From contig CM082580.2 in the NCBI GenBank assembly GCA_040954595.2, positions 10,726,001 to 10,790,000 on the forward strand: a DNA stretch of 64,000 nucleotides. Reading direction: 5' to 3'. Positions 52,385 to 64,000 of this stretch are shown here, piece by piece. The stretch comes from Balanoglossus misakiensis. Its lineage: Eukaryota > Hemichordata. Every line of letters starts with the position of its first letter. The first letter of the stretch is position 1. A model generated the notes under the pieces. That model ran no database searches, was not told the DNA's origin, and saw only the letters and a list, made by a program, of their open reading frames with translations. The position numbers and the translations under genes are program-made.

Positions 52385-55300
52385 CACATCGCTGCGGTGC
52401 AAATAAGAGTTCCCTGCACCGCAACGATCTGACCGTTCTTTATTCACTCCTCGGCGACAAAAACGTTTTATTACGGCCTAAATAACGACTTTTTCGCTCC
52501 TTGGTTGGTCATGCGGACGGAAAGACACGGTTTTAGCGAGTTTATCTTTCTCTCTGCTGAGCACTCCGTATTCAGACTTGCCTAAGTGAACCGCGACAAA
52601 AAAAATGACCAAGTTTCCCTGCATGTTTCTTATACCCGACAGATAAAAAACGCAGCGTAGATATTGAAATGAATTGGATTTATGAAAATGATAAAAAATT
52701 ACAATGATAATGTCGTTAAAAGTTCTCAAAAAAAAATAGAAAAAAAAATGGTCGCGAACCAACATCAGTTGACACCTTGAGGTAAAAGGCTAGCCTTCCT
52801 GAACCCTTCGCCATCACGATGTGTTCTCGAAAAAGTCGGAAATTTACCGCACTATATTGCAGCATAACTACAATGATCTTATTTGCACCGCAGCGGTGCC
52901 AACTCTTATTTGCACCGCAGCGGTGCAAATAAGAGTTCACATCGCTGCGGTGCAAATAAGAGTTCCCTGCACCGCAACGATCTGACCGTTCTTTATTCAC
53001 TCCTCGGCGACAAAAACGTTTTATTACGGCCTAAATAACGACTTTTTCGCTCCTTGGTTGGTCATGCGGACGGAAAGACACGGTTTTAGCGAGTTTATCT
53101 TTCTCTCTGCTGAGCACTCCGTATTCAGACTTGCCTAAGTGAACCGCGACAAAAAAAATGACCAAGTTTCCCTGCATGTTTCTTATACCCGACAGATAAA
53201 AAAACGCAGCGTAGATATTGAAATGAATTGGATTTATGAAAATGATAAAAAATTACAATGATAATGTCGTTAAAAGTTCTCAAAAAAAAAATAGAAAAAA
53301 AAATGGTCTCGAACCAACATCAGTTGACACCTTGAGGTAAAAGGCTAGCCTTCCTGAACCCTTCGCCATCACGATGTGTTCTCGAAAAAGTCGGAAATTT
53401 ACCGCACTATATTGCAGCATAACTACAATGATCTTATTTGCACCGCAGCGGTGCCAACTCTTATTTGCACCGCAGCGGTGCAAATAAGAGTTCACATCGC
53501 TGCGGTGCAAATAAGAGTTCCCTGCACCGCAACGATCTGACCGTTCTTTATTCACTCCTCGGCGACAAAAACGTTTTATTACGGCCTAAATAACGACTTT
53601 TTCGCTCCTTGGTTGGTCATGCGGACGGAAAGACACGGTTTTAGCGAGTTTATCTTTCCCTCTGCTGAGCACTCCGTATTCAGACTTGCCTAAGTGAACC
53701 GCGACAAAAAAAAATGACCAAGTTTCCCTGCATGTTTCTTATACCCGACAGATAAAAAACGCAGCGTAGATATTGAAATGAATTGGATTTATGAAAATGA
53801 TAAAAAATTACAATGATAATGTCGTTAAAATTTCTCAAAAAAAAATAGAAAAAAAAATGGTCTCGAACCAACATCAGTTGACACCTTGAGGTAAAAGGCT
53901 AGCCTTCCTGAACCCTTCGCCATCACGATGTGTTCTCGAAAAAGTCGGAAATTTACCGCATTATATTGCAGCATAACTACAATGATCTTATTTGCACCGC
54001 AGCGGTGCCAACTCTTATTTGCACCGCAGCGGTGCAAATAAGAGTTCACATCGCTGCGGTGCAAATAAGAGTTCCCTGCACCGCAACGATCTGACCGTTC
54101 TTTATTCACTCCTCGGCGACAAAAACGTTTTATTACGGCCTAAATAACGACTTTTTCGCTCCTTGGTTGGTCATGCGGACGGAAAGACACGGTTTTAGCG
54201 AGTTTATCTTTCCCTCTGCTGAGCACTCCGTATTCAGACTTGCCTAAGTGAACCGCGACAAAAAAAAATGACCAAGTTTCCCTGCATGTTTCTTATACCC
54301 GACAGATAAAAAACGCAGCGTAGATATTGAAATGAATTGGATTTATGAAAATGATAAAAAATTACAATGATAATGTCGTTAAAAGTTCTCAAAAAAAAAA
54401 TAGAAAAAAAAATGGTCTCGAACCAACATCAGTTGACACCTTGAGGTAAAAGGCTAGCCTTCCTGAACCCTTCGCCATCACGATGTGTTCTCGAAAAAGT
54501 CGGAAATTTACCGCACTATATTGCAGCATAACTACAATGATCTTATTTGCACCGCAGCGGTGCCAACTCTTATTTGCACCGCAGCGGTGCAAATAAGAGT
54601 TCACATCGCTGCGGTGCAAATAAGAGTTCCCTGCACCGCAACGATCTGACCGTTCTTTATTCACTCCTCGGCGACAAAAACGTTTTATTACGGCCTAAAT
54701 AACGACTTTTTCGCTCCTTGGTTGGTCATGCGGACGGAAAGACACGGTTTTAGCGAGTTTATCTTTCCCTCTGCTGAGCACTCCGTATTCAGACTTGCCT
54801 AAGTGAACCGCGACAAAAAAAAATGACCAAGTTTCCCTGCATGTTTCTTATACCCGACAGATAAAAAACGCAGCGTAGATATTGAAATGAATTGGATTTA
54901 TGAAAATGATAAAAATTACAATGACAACATCGTTAAAAGTTCTCAAAAAAAAAAGAAAAAAAATGGTCTCGAACCAACATCAGTTGACACCTTGAGGTAA
55001 AAGGCTAGCCTTCCTGAACCCTTCGCCATCACGATGTGTTCTCGAAAAAGTCGGAAATTTACCGCACTATATTGCAGCATAACTACAATGATCTTATTTG
55101 CACCGCAGCGGTGCCAACTCTTATTTGCACCGCAGCGGTGCAAATAAGAGTTCACATCGCTGCGGTGCAAATAAGAGTTCCCTGCACCGCAACGATCTGA
55201 CCGTTCTTTATTCACTCCTCGGCGACAAAAACGTTTTATTACGGCCTAAATAACGACTTTTTCGCTCCTTGGTTGGTCATGCGGACGGAAAGACACGGTT

Positions 55301-55388
55301 TTAGCGAGTTTATCTTTCTCTCTGCTGAGCACTCCGTACTCAGACTTGCCTAAGTGAACCGCGACAAAAAAAATGACCAAGTTTCCAT

Positions 55389-58300
55389 GCAAGTGTTTTC
55401 GCTCTGAAACGACTTAATATTTTGCATTCATGCTTGCGTAGTGGCATGATTATGTCAACACTTCCGGTATCAGAATAATTGATCCCTTAGTCGATACTAT
55501 TTTCCCATCGATCGTTTACAAAGAAAACATTCTGTCAATCCTTACATTGCGACCTATGACGTCACCCAATCACTGATGGCACAGGGCAGTGCATATGCGT
55601 CAAATCTATGACGTTAATAGTAATTGACGACTGCGTAATTTTATCCGATACACCTGTGTATTCATCTTTTGAAGGTTTTGTTGATTGTCCTTCAACCGTG
55701 ATATTTTCCAGATGTTTTGTTTTGGACAATATTAGTGAATAATTGGTCATATTTCCCGGGGCCGAAAGCGATCGTCGCTCGAAGGACCATGATTCCAATA
55801 TACCGTTCTGTAACAAAAATCTTCGAGTTTTGCAATTCACGTTTTCTGCATTGAAAACGCCCGCTTTCAAGCATGGATGATTAAAAGTCGTCTAACCGGA
55901 ATAAAGACGATAAATAGTTTCAAGCAGAACATGCCAATGAGAAGTCTCGTCTTGCAAATGGCCCGGCAAGTTAAGAAAGGCAATAAAACAGTGATAGCCT
56001 GGCCGTGCGATTGACGAACCACTCTAATGTCCCGCATATTTCACGCTTGATGCTTCGAATTGCACGGAGAGCCTTTAAACCACGTTCACTATCCATACGT
56101 TTCAGTTTAGCGATCAGTGGATGGCTTTGGAATTACACTGAGAGTAGCGTTTCATTCACTGGGTCGAGTACTGGCGCTTTGAGCACGTTATTTTTGAATG
56201 ACATAAATACTTCTATCATTTTTATTTCGGAAATATGACTCACTAACCTGCATTGTATAGCTTACAGACGCGAAGTCACGCGTTCAACAGTGCTTGAAGT
56301 CAGTAGAGAAAGGTTATTCCTTTCTCACCTAAAATCGACCGGCAAATAAGTTCAATTGGTTTGATTTCAAACAATTCACGCCCTAAGCAATTATTGTACG
56401 TTGAATGCAACATTATTTCCAAACCTATTCAGGATGTTGCCGTATGTACACAATAACTGCGCCGAAATTTGTCCAAGAAATCGATGCACTGACAGAAACA
56501 TGTTTCTAGAAATTGGGTCAAATAATCGCAAACTGTACGTCCCATTGATTTTCCAATTACCTTGTTGTTGTCGCCAAGCGGACGACGGCGTCTTCCACTG
56601 TCTGTTAGAAAGCGTTCAAGTCGATTTGCTGTGACGTACGAATGTTTTGATTCACGGTTCCAACAAATCATTTTTAATTTTAAAAGGACATTTATTAGCC
56701 GTAACATTTGGCTTTAGTTTCAGTATTTTTTGTTCTCTATACCAAATGCAATTTCTTGTTCTACTCCCACTGTTAATTCCGCCCTGTCTCTTACTAATTG
56801 ATTCTGTTAACAACACAAATATGACGCGGAGCGATTTCGCTGGTGTGAAAATGAAACTCCAAACAGGAGTGAGACTCACGCGTCGGCTATGGGCCTCGTC
56901 ATATTTTAGGGGAAGCAATACTATAACCCAAAAAGACATGCACGACACAGATCTCGTGTCATAAATCTCATGTGACACAGATCATGTCTTCTATTACGGA
57001 TGACTGGCTTACAATGTGACTGAATTAAGCTTGTGACAGGAAATGCTGGAAAAAAATCCCTTCATCGAGGCAATTTGTCTGATCGTTGCGAAATAAGCCG
57101 TTTTAATCGGCGTAGGTGGGATAAAAGCGTGGGCGTTGTTATTTTTCTGACATTAGCAGATTAAGAATATAGAGAAATAAAATCATAAATGTCATAAGCT
57201 TATTGCTTTACAATTTGGTCATTTTTATGGTACATTAGAATCATTCTATAGTTAAAATAAACCTTACGTGTCCACTGCGAAATACAGGGGGGGGGTCTCG
57301 AAATTATGATCCACGCCTGCGGTAAAAACCACAGATAGGTAACGTTTTATTTTGCTGATGGCGTTCAGCCGACGTAATGATAATGTGTTTACCGATAATG
57401 GTATTGCGAGGAATAAAGTTTACGATAATGATCTTCACGAACTGTAAGGCACATCGACGTCATTATATGGACATATAAAGCTCCGTCTGTACCTATTCTA
57501 TAGCTTCATGCAAAACTTGGCTAAACCTTGTATTTCTTGGCTAGCAACGCATTGCTATTGTAATTAGCAAAGTCTCGCTAAACCTCGCCATGAGCGGAAA
57601 ATCATCTGCTTGGTAGATTGATACTCGAACTGTGTGGGGAGGGCGTGTTAATTACCACAACTTTAGATCGGTTATTGTACCGACTTTTTAGAGGTGGTGT
57701 TTATGTATCGACTTCTTCAACGCGTGAGTTGGTACGGTTCGGTCCGGTAGGCTACATTCGAGATGAAATCCCGCAGAATAGAAGCGTAATTACTGTTTTA
57801 CGTGTAGACAAATTCGAGTGTGTGTTTTCTAACACCTGAGCTTGGGCCTGCTGATAGAAAGTCCATTAGCCAGAAGATTACTTAAAACGCAAAATACATT
57901 GTATGCATGCAATTCACAAAGCATTCGCTTACATGTCACAGATGTGTTTTCCCAGTAATCTCTCCTTATATGAATGGAAGAGTAAAAAAGGATTCTATAT
58001 ACGTGATATCTGTGATATTATAAAAGGTGTAAATACTATGTGGGTCTTCAGTAAATGCAGAAAATCTTTATTCTACACACTTACTGGTGTCAATGCCTAT
58101 TTTTCTATAAAAAAAATTCAGTTCGATTACAAGAACTATCAGAATGAATTCTAAGAAAGAAAATCTGTTTCAACAACCATACATGCGTCCACTCTCGAAT
58201 GCTTTTCGTGTAGTCTGTGCGTACGTATCAGAAGCCTCGAATAAGACAGAACATCTGCAATAATTGCTGTCCTTTCATATTCACATATAATACTGTATTG

Positions 58301-61300
58301 GAAACGAATCGAGTAGCGCCACCACTGTCGAAACCCATGTTGCACGGCGCTGCCTATCATTGCAGTCCATTTTCCAAATCACATGTACTAGAATACTTGG
58401 GCTGGCCGAGGACTTGGGGCTATCACAGGAAATCTAGTCACGGACACACACAGACAGATAGACACATAGACACACAGACAGGCATACTGTCGGGCAGGCA
58501 GGCAGGTAGATATATTGACATATAGACAAAAGTACATATATTAAGGTCGACGTGGAGCAAAAACGAATAAACCCAAAAAATTGTCACCATGGGGGCGCTC
58601 CAGTCCTACGTCGTTGTCAGGCGCCACCTGAAAGAGGCAAGATCTTTCACCATTCCGATCAATCCTCTCGCTGCTAACAGTGGCCCTCTCTTCTCTGTCA
58701 AGTGTTATTTAATTTACTCAATTTACACAAAGGTCCAGATTTGAGAGGCTATATTCGTTCAATCAACGGACGACAGTAAAGCTAAATGTTGGCGGGTAAG
58801 GTAGTAGATACCAAGGAATCTTTCTGAACAAATTGCTTACGCTACTCGTGCAGAAAACTTCACGACAAATATCGTTCTTCGGACGCCATAAACATTCATG
58901 ACCTGACATGTCTCCATGCCTTGTCACTCATAGTTTACTAGCGACTTCTAAATATTTTGTAAAGTCAAGAGGCCCAACCCAAACGTGCGCAGAAATGCAT
59001 GCCATGTCGCGTCGACGTTTCTGTGAATAACTCCGGCCATTACTGTAATCTGACAAAAAAACAGTACAGTTTGAATTTACTAATCGTTCAAACAAAGAAT
59101 TGTAAGAATGTCACGTGACAAAATGTCAACGGTACAAATGATCAATAATAAAATATGTCATAATGTGATTAGCGTAGGCGTATCGAGGTAATAATTACAC
59201 AAGCTAAGTCAACTCTCGGAATTCAGCGATGTGAAACTTCCTGTACGATTAATGTGTACTCAAATCAATGCTCTGCAACCTATGAACTTTGACATCCTTC
59301 TTTCTGATTCTACGCTCATTCAGTCTGCATGCCTATCTCTCTGTCACTGTATCTGTTTCTGTCTCAATCCGTATGCTGTCTGTGTGATCATGGCGGTACC
59401 TCCATCTCTCTCTCTGCCTGCCTGTATGTCTGTCTCTATCTCTCTTTGTCTCTCTGTCTCCACTGAGCAGTGCAGCCGTCACAGTCTTCAATTGTCTCAT
59501 AAGCGCATTTGCTGCATGGGCTGTGGCAGACCTATCCCCTGGCGCATGCACGTTTCGCTTGTTCGCCATCAATTCGCCGCTTCCCGTAAAATTATAACGC
59601 TGTAATTTTTTTCTCTTCCCCGGCGCTGCAATCTCTACAGGGTTATTAAAAGCTGCGGGCAAGTATTCGTCGAGTTGTTGCTATGGCGAACAATGCGTGT
59701 GTGATTGGGAATTACAGACTGTTTGCTATTTACAATCAACTGCGATTGAATCAATTTGAGCGGCACTTGAGATTTGAACGATGATGAATTGGCCGATTTG
59801 TACCCTTGAGCTTGACTGAACGGGAAGGGCAAGCAAATACCGATAAAGAGAGGGGGAAATGCCGTTGAAATGTGGTACTGTGTAAACCACAAAACAAGGC
59901 TTGCTTTCAGATCGTTGGAAAGCTTAACACTGAGTCCCACGGGAATATTCCACACGCACAAAAATCTTCCAGACGTTTGATTTTCCCAGCAGACAGTTCA
60001 GTCGCGATTCCGTCGATAATCGGTGCCAAAAAACCCCAACGGTGCTTGCTGGCGTAGATCTTCAGTGCCGGTCGCCAAGGAACAGACGAGTTGACCTCCT
60101 ATTTTGTTTCGCATCTTTGCCTCTTCCTTTGCAAATTAATCCCGCCATGTTTTAAATAGCTCAGTGACTGTTGGCCTCCAGATCCGGCGAATGTTTTTAA
60201 TAGCCCGGCGTCTGATCCCATCTGGTGCCCTTTAAGTTTGCGATGGGCCCGTTTAACCGAGAACTGAGTGTCATACATATGTCACTGATTTTGTATTTCA
60301 TTTGGTGGCGACGACGCCCCGCTTAAATAGCGTGTATTCCTACAAAAAAAAACGTTTTGGACCCAGCCAAAGGTGATCATACACGCTAACCCCTCTGCCT
60401 CTTAGAGATGCAAGCGTGCAATCACACTTCATAGTTTGCTCCAGCCGCTTCCACCATTGCCTAGCAACGGGTGGATTTACACACAAATTGGTTGCCGGCG
60501 TTTTTTGATCGTTTTTCTGCCGCTATACGTGACACCGTTACCATAACAATTTAGGAAGTCATCGAGGGTGCAATTAAGGACACCAAAAAAATCAGGTCTG
60601 AATGGCTGCGGCGACGGAGGATTTGGAACATTAATCGGGCACAGGTCGATCTTCTTGACGGCAAAGTAGATCTGTCCCACTGAGTGGAACCCTCTCCTCT
60701 TTCTGCAAAATTATGCCGCTCTTTGAAAATAAGCGAATCAAACTCCAAAACTGCTGGTCAGTACTGGCTAGCATGGATGGACATTTGCACTTTGAAACTG
60801 TGCTCCCCGATATCTACGATCCTTTGAGGATCCGTACTCAGACAATCACAAATGAGTATACCGTAGATTTCATCTGAACATATAGAATCTGATAATTAAT
60901 AGATAAATAAATGGATTACACATTTGCTTCGTTTGCATAATAGTTGCACGCAACTCTGGAAGAACGCACGGGCCCTGCTCACCCATTGGACATAATCCCG
61001 CTTGTCGGATAGAAAGACTGCGGTTGAGCCGTCAGCACTATAACACACAATCTATCCTGGTTCATTTTAGCATTTAAAGAAAGAAGTGTCGTATTTGTAC
61101 CACTTTTGGTACTTGATACACGGAAAGGCGATTGGAATGACGTCTCTCGCGCACGGAGAGCGTTCCTAAAATGAGGCCTGTCTTTGAACAGCGTGCTCTG
61201 AAATCGTGGCAAGAGTTTGCACTGGCCACGGATATCTGTGTACATTTCTGTGTCGATGCGACGTCTGTACTTCATTTTGCGGTGGAGGGGCTGTGTTTGG

Positions 61301-61553
61301 GCGGGGGGGGGGGGTGGAGACACACGTGAAATAACTATCAGGTTCTGAGGTTCCTGCAAAGGGGGGACTGGCATTGTTCAAACTTAGGACCCATGACTGA
61401 AAATGTGTGTACGACTCGTGCTGAAGAGTGGGTACTTCTCCGTTCATGAATGTATAAACCGGAGACTCCATACAAAAGCCTTGTTTGGAGAAGGTGGCCG
61501 TGGGTACATATTTGGTGCGCACATAAACATTTCCAGTGTCCCTAGCTCCTCCG
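55389..61553. other. Gene-poor stretch right of the tandem array
   Basis: No recognisable exon. It includes CACA/GACA-type repeats at about 58438-58530 and TCTC/TCTG repeats at about 59330-59462. It also has a 12-G run at 61303-61314. Several open frames exceed 100 codons (for example 61166-61612 minus) but show no family signature or splice partners. Confidence 0.4.
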
Positions 61554-61867
61554 AGAAGAGAGCGTTGAATTCGTCCAGAATGGAATAGAATTGGGGTGCC
61601 GTGCCCTGTCATGCCATGCCAAGAAGGCAGAAGTTAAAAATTATACACCAATGATTGTTATGACCGGATCATTTTTTCCACGTGTACAGTGACACTTCCC
61701 GGGCCATCTAAGAAGAGAGCGTTGAATTCGTCCAGAATGGAATAGAATTAGGGTGCCGTGCCCTGTCATGCCATGCCAAGAAGGCAGAAGTTAAAAATTA
61801 TACACCAATGATTGTTATGACCGGATCATTTTTTCCACGTGTACAGTGACACTTCCCGGGCCATCTA
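61554..61867. repeat. 157-bp tandem duplication
   Basis: Copy 1 (61554-61710) and copy 2 (61711-61867) are identical except for one G/A difference that I see. Both start AGAAGAGAGCGTTGAATTCG and end GGGCCATCTA. The high identity points to a recent event or an assembly duplication. Confidence 0.92.
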
Positions 61868-62677
61868 AAATATTCATCAAGCTAAGGTGACCTATGCCAG
61901 ATCCAATAAGTTTGATTTCAGGTGTTGCGGACGGTGTGCCCGTGTGGACTATACCACCGACGAATAGGGGCGGGAGTGCGTCGAACCATATCGTTTAATG
62001 AAAGGGGATACAAAATTTGCTTTAAAATTGTCTAGAACGCCATAATTGTTGTTTTTAGGGTTTTCAAAAATTACAATGTGAGCTATTTCCGTCATTTTAC
62101 TGACGAGTAGCGTCTGGGAAGGTGGTATCACTGCGAACCAACCTCCGGTCGAATAGATTTTTCCACAAGTTTGTTGTCCATCATTGTCCGTAAGTCCTGA
62201 TAAAGTCAACGCGAAACCATAGCCTCTTCGGACGCCTTATCATGTCGTATTTTATCACAGTCTGATACCATATCGCGTCATCCGGCACTGGAATTGTGCT
62301 AGGAACTGCTCCGATCTTCAGATTTCCACACAAACATACTTGAAATCTCCCCCAGATTTGGGTTGTACGTGCCCCTTTTGCTAGTACCCCTCATAGTTGT
62401 CCCAGTCTGACCAGGTGAAAAAATCGTAGGTGATAATCGAATGAACAGGAAGTGGTACGGGTACTGTCTCCAGTGAACGGGAAATCTTCAGCTGTTCTTC
62501 GGGCCGAGCAGAAAATCCTCCTCGAAAACAAAAAAACGACTCACAAATCTCCGTGTGGGACACGATGTGGTGAGTTCTCAGCAACCAACTTTTTTGTTGA
62601 GTTTGACTCGCTGGTGAGTCTCTGATCTGGTGGTGACGGTGAAACGTTTAGGGGGAAAAGTCTCGACGTGTTTTGCA
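61868..62677. other. Upstream region of the putative right-edge gene
   Basis: No supported coding sequence. It probably includes the promoter and 5' UTR of the exon at 62678 if that exon is real. No TATA box was recognised. Confidence 0.3.
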
Positions 62678-62882
62678 ATGATGGACACACTTAGCGGAGT
62701 CGCGTCGGCCTACAACGTGTACGGGGTTCACGCCACCGACACCTTGTCCACTCATGCCCCCTTCGCCTGGAACCACGACAACGACCAGGTCACGGCACTC
62801 CAAGATCTCCAAGTCCACCAAGGCGGAAACTTCAATGACAACGAGGAGGAGGAAGAAGACGACGACGACGACGTTCAAAACG
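62678..62882 (+). CDS. Possible first coding exon of an unidentified acidic protein (partial)
   Basis: An open frame starts MMDTLSGVASAYNVYG at two adjacent ATGs (62678, 62681) with a fair context. It runs about 68 codons to ACG before a consensus donor GTGAGT at 62883. The predicted segment is rich in His, Asn and Gln and ends in a Glu/Asp run (NEEEEEDDDDDVQN), a composition common in nuclear regulatory proteins. I recognise no domain. An in-frame upstream start at 62630 is possible. No second exon was found before the window ends, so the gene would continue to the right. It could also be noncoding. Confidence 0.35.
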
Positions 62883-64000
62883 GTGAGTGTATATATGTGC
62901 GTGTTTTGGTCTTACTTGTCAAGTACTTTAACCTGAAACTGAACAAAATTTTGACTTACATAATGTAGAGATCTAAATGAAGATACATGTATTGAAGTAT
63001 ACTTACATTGATCTAAAAGCGTGTTTTTTCAGTCCAGGAACGTTCGACAAAAATGTACTTATATATTTAAACATACCAGTCCTCATAGTGCGTTTATTCC
63101 TATAAAAGTCAAGTAAAGATGTAATGTGTTATTTATTGTTGTTTTTACTAAGCCTTTTTAATAGTGTTTAGGTGGAGCGTGGAATCAATTTCCTTTCTTT
63201 GTTTTGTATGACTGTTTCTTTTTCCATAAGTGGTCGTTTTTGTGTAGCGTTTTTCGCAGTTGTGGCCGTATTTAGCGGCGGTAATTCGCTGAGCCTCCAC
63301 TTTTGTCACACGTGTTAAAACAACAAAATGGCTTCGCGGTGGCACAACAAAGACAAAAGCTCTCTATTTGTGTTCGAGTTCACGCTGAATTATTTTTAGG
63401 TTATCTGTGTCCATATCACAGTCAACAAGTGTGTTTTCCTCCGAAGGTGCACAACCCGTGAAAAGGGCCTTGGCTTGTGAGTGTATTTTTCGAAAAGATG
63501 AAAAATGTAAGTGAAACATTTAGCGTTTAAATGCATGGCGCCGTAATTGTTTGAACTGGTCCTTGATGAGATATTGAGTTGGATGACAAACACGGCATTT
63601 GGCGAAAACGATGTCGCAATCCGCGAATGGCCAAACTCTATGAGTGCACGGTTATGAGTGCAACAACAAAGTGACGGACGGCAGCGACACTATTCGTCGA
63701 CAAACCACCTGTTGATTCGATCATCAATAACCCACGAATCGCGATAGCTGTATGAATTTGGCGAGACAGAACAGGTGTAGCAGGGGGGATCATAGCCGCC
63801 ATTGACGCCGGGGTGAAGAGAGACAGCTGTCCATTTGCACGAAGTGCGAAAAATCAACGTGTACTTGTTGAAGACACAACGAATGCAGACACCTAAGAAA
63901 ACACAAGTGTTGAGAACAAACCAATATAAATGTAACACTTCATGTCCAATCACCGATCCAAATTCTTGTTTTTCTTTCCCCATTCACTCTGCCCTCTTTA
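62883..64000. other. Right-edge noncoding stretch
   Basis: Probably intron of the putative gene starting at 62678. No acceptor followed by a recognisable coding exon was seen. Confidence 0.3.

Larger units (their letters stand above)
51926..55388. repeat. Satellite-like tandem array, ~554-bp unit, six full copies plus one partial
   Basis: The block AATAACGACTTTTTCGCTCC recurs with its CGACT at 51931, 52486, 53039, 53594, 54148, 54703 and 55254, giving periods of 551-555 bp. The first copy is the most diverged, and copies 2-6 are almost identical. The seventh copy stops after about 135 bp at GACCAAGTTTCC. Each full unit has a 37-bp palindrome, extra GCACCGC/GCGGTGC hairpins, A-rich runs and a tRNA-like segment. 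The same 90-94-residue open frame recurs on the minus strand in each unit. It runs through the palindromes and poly-T tracts and is most likely noncoding. Length differences are mainly in A-runs. Confidence 0.95.

Noticed and set aside
52169-55215. Six copies of a 90-94-residue minus-strand open frame in the tandem array
   Set aside because: The frame reads through palindromes, a tRNA-like segment and poly-T runs (poly-Phe end). Its conservation is explained by repeat homogenisation.
51926-55388. A CRISPR-like array
   Set aside because: Contiguous ~554-bp units without unique spacers, in a clearly eukaryotic sequence.
61166-61612. 148-codon minus-strand open frame
   Set aside because: No family resemblance. 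Proline- and Gly-rich composition comes from C- and G-runs, and part of it falls in the 157-bp duplication.

Overview
The window is invertebrate animal nuclear DNA, probably from a deuterostome. Genes are split into many short exons by GT-AG introns. There are long gene-poor stretches, dinucleotide and tetranucleotide microsatellites, short non-autonomous transposons and a satellite-like tandem array. I cannot name the species from the sequence. Reading frames were rebuilt by hand from splice sites and codon phase, and in every complete gene model the coding length is a multiple of three.

Layout. 1-4.8 kb: PSMC3 (26S proteasome ATPase Rpt5), minus strand, 12 exons. 5.7-9.2 kb: a membrane-anchored JmjC/cupin-type dioxygenase, minus strand, 8 exons, head to head with the next gene. 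10.1-18.9 kb: a TBC1D2/TBC1D2B-type Rab GTPase-activating protein, plus strand, 30 coding exons. 20.7-30.6 kb: four tandem secreted glutathione peroxidase genes (here A to D). In each, exon 1 ends on an in-frame TGA that must be read as selenocysteine, and each 3' UTR has a SECIS element. 31.6-43.4 kb: a GDNF-receptor-alpha-like gene, minus strand, 14 exons. It encodes a signal peptide, four GFR-type cysteine-rich domains, an unusual cysteine-rich tail and a hydrophobic C terminus that may be a GPI signal. 44-52 kb: no supported gene. 51.9-55.4 kb: six full copies and one partial copy of a ~554-bp tandem repeat, each with a 37-bp palindrome and a tRNA-like segment. 55.4-62.6 kb: no supported gene, apart from a 157-bp tandem duplication at 61.6-61.9 kb. 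62.7 kb: a possible first coding exon of an unidentified gene that runs off the right edge.

How the genes relate. The only functional cluster is the glutathione peroxidase array. A/B and C/D form two sister pairs by exon-4 length and diagnostic residues, which suggests two rounds of duplication. All four carry Thr where the glutathione peroxidase catalytic tetrad normally has Asn. All four also share a 3' UTR RNA module that is more than an ordinary SECIS. A type II SECIS arm and a second, nearly invariant 34-nt hairpin are enclosed by a common closing helix that is supported by compensatory changes. This branched SECIS module is the most interesting candidate for something undescribed. The GFR-alpha-like receptor tail and the palindromic, tRNA-like satellite come next.
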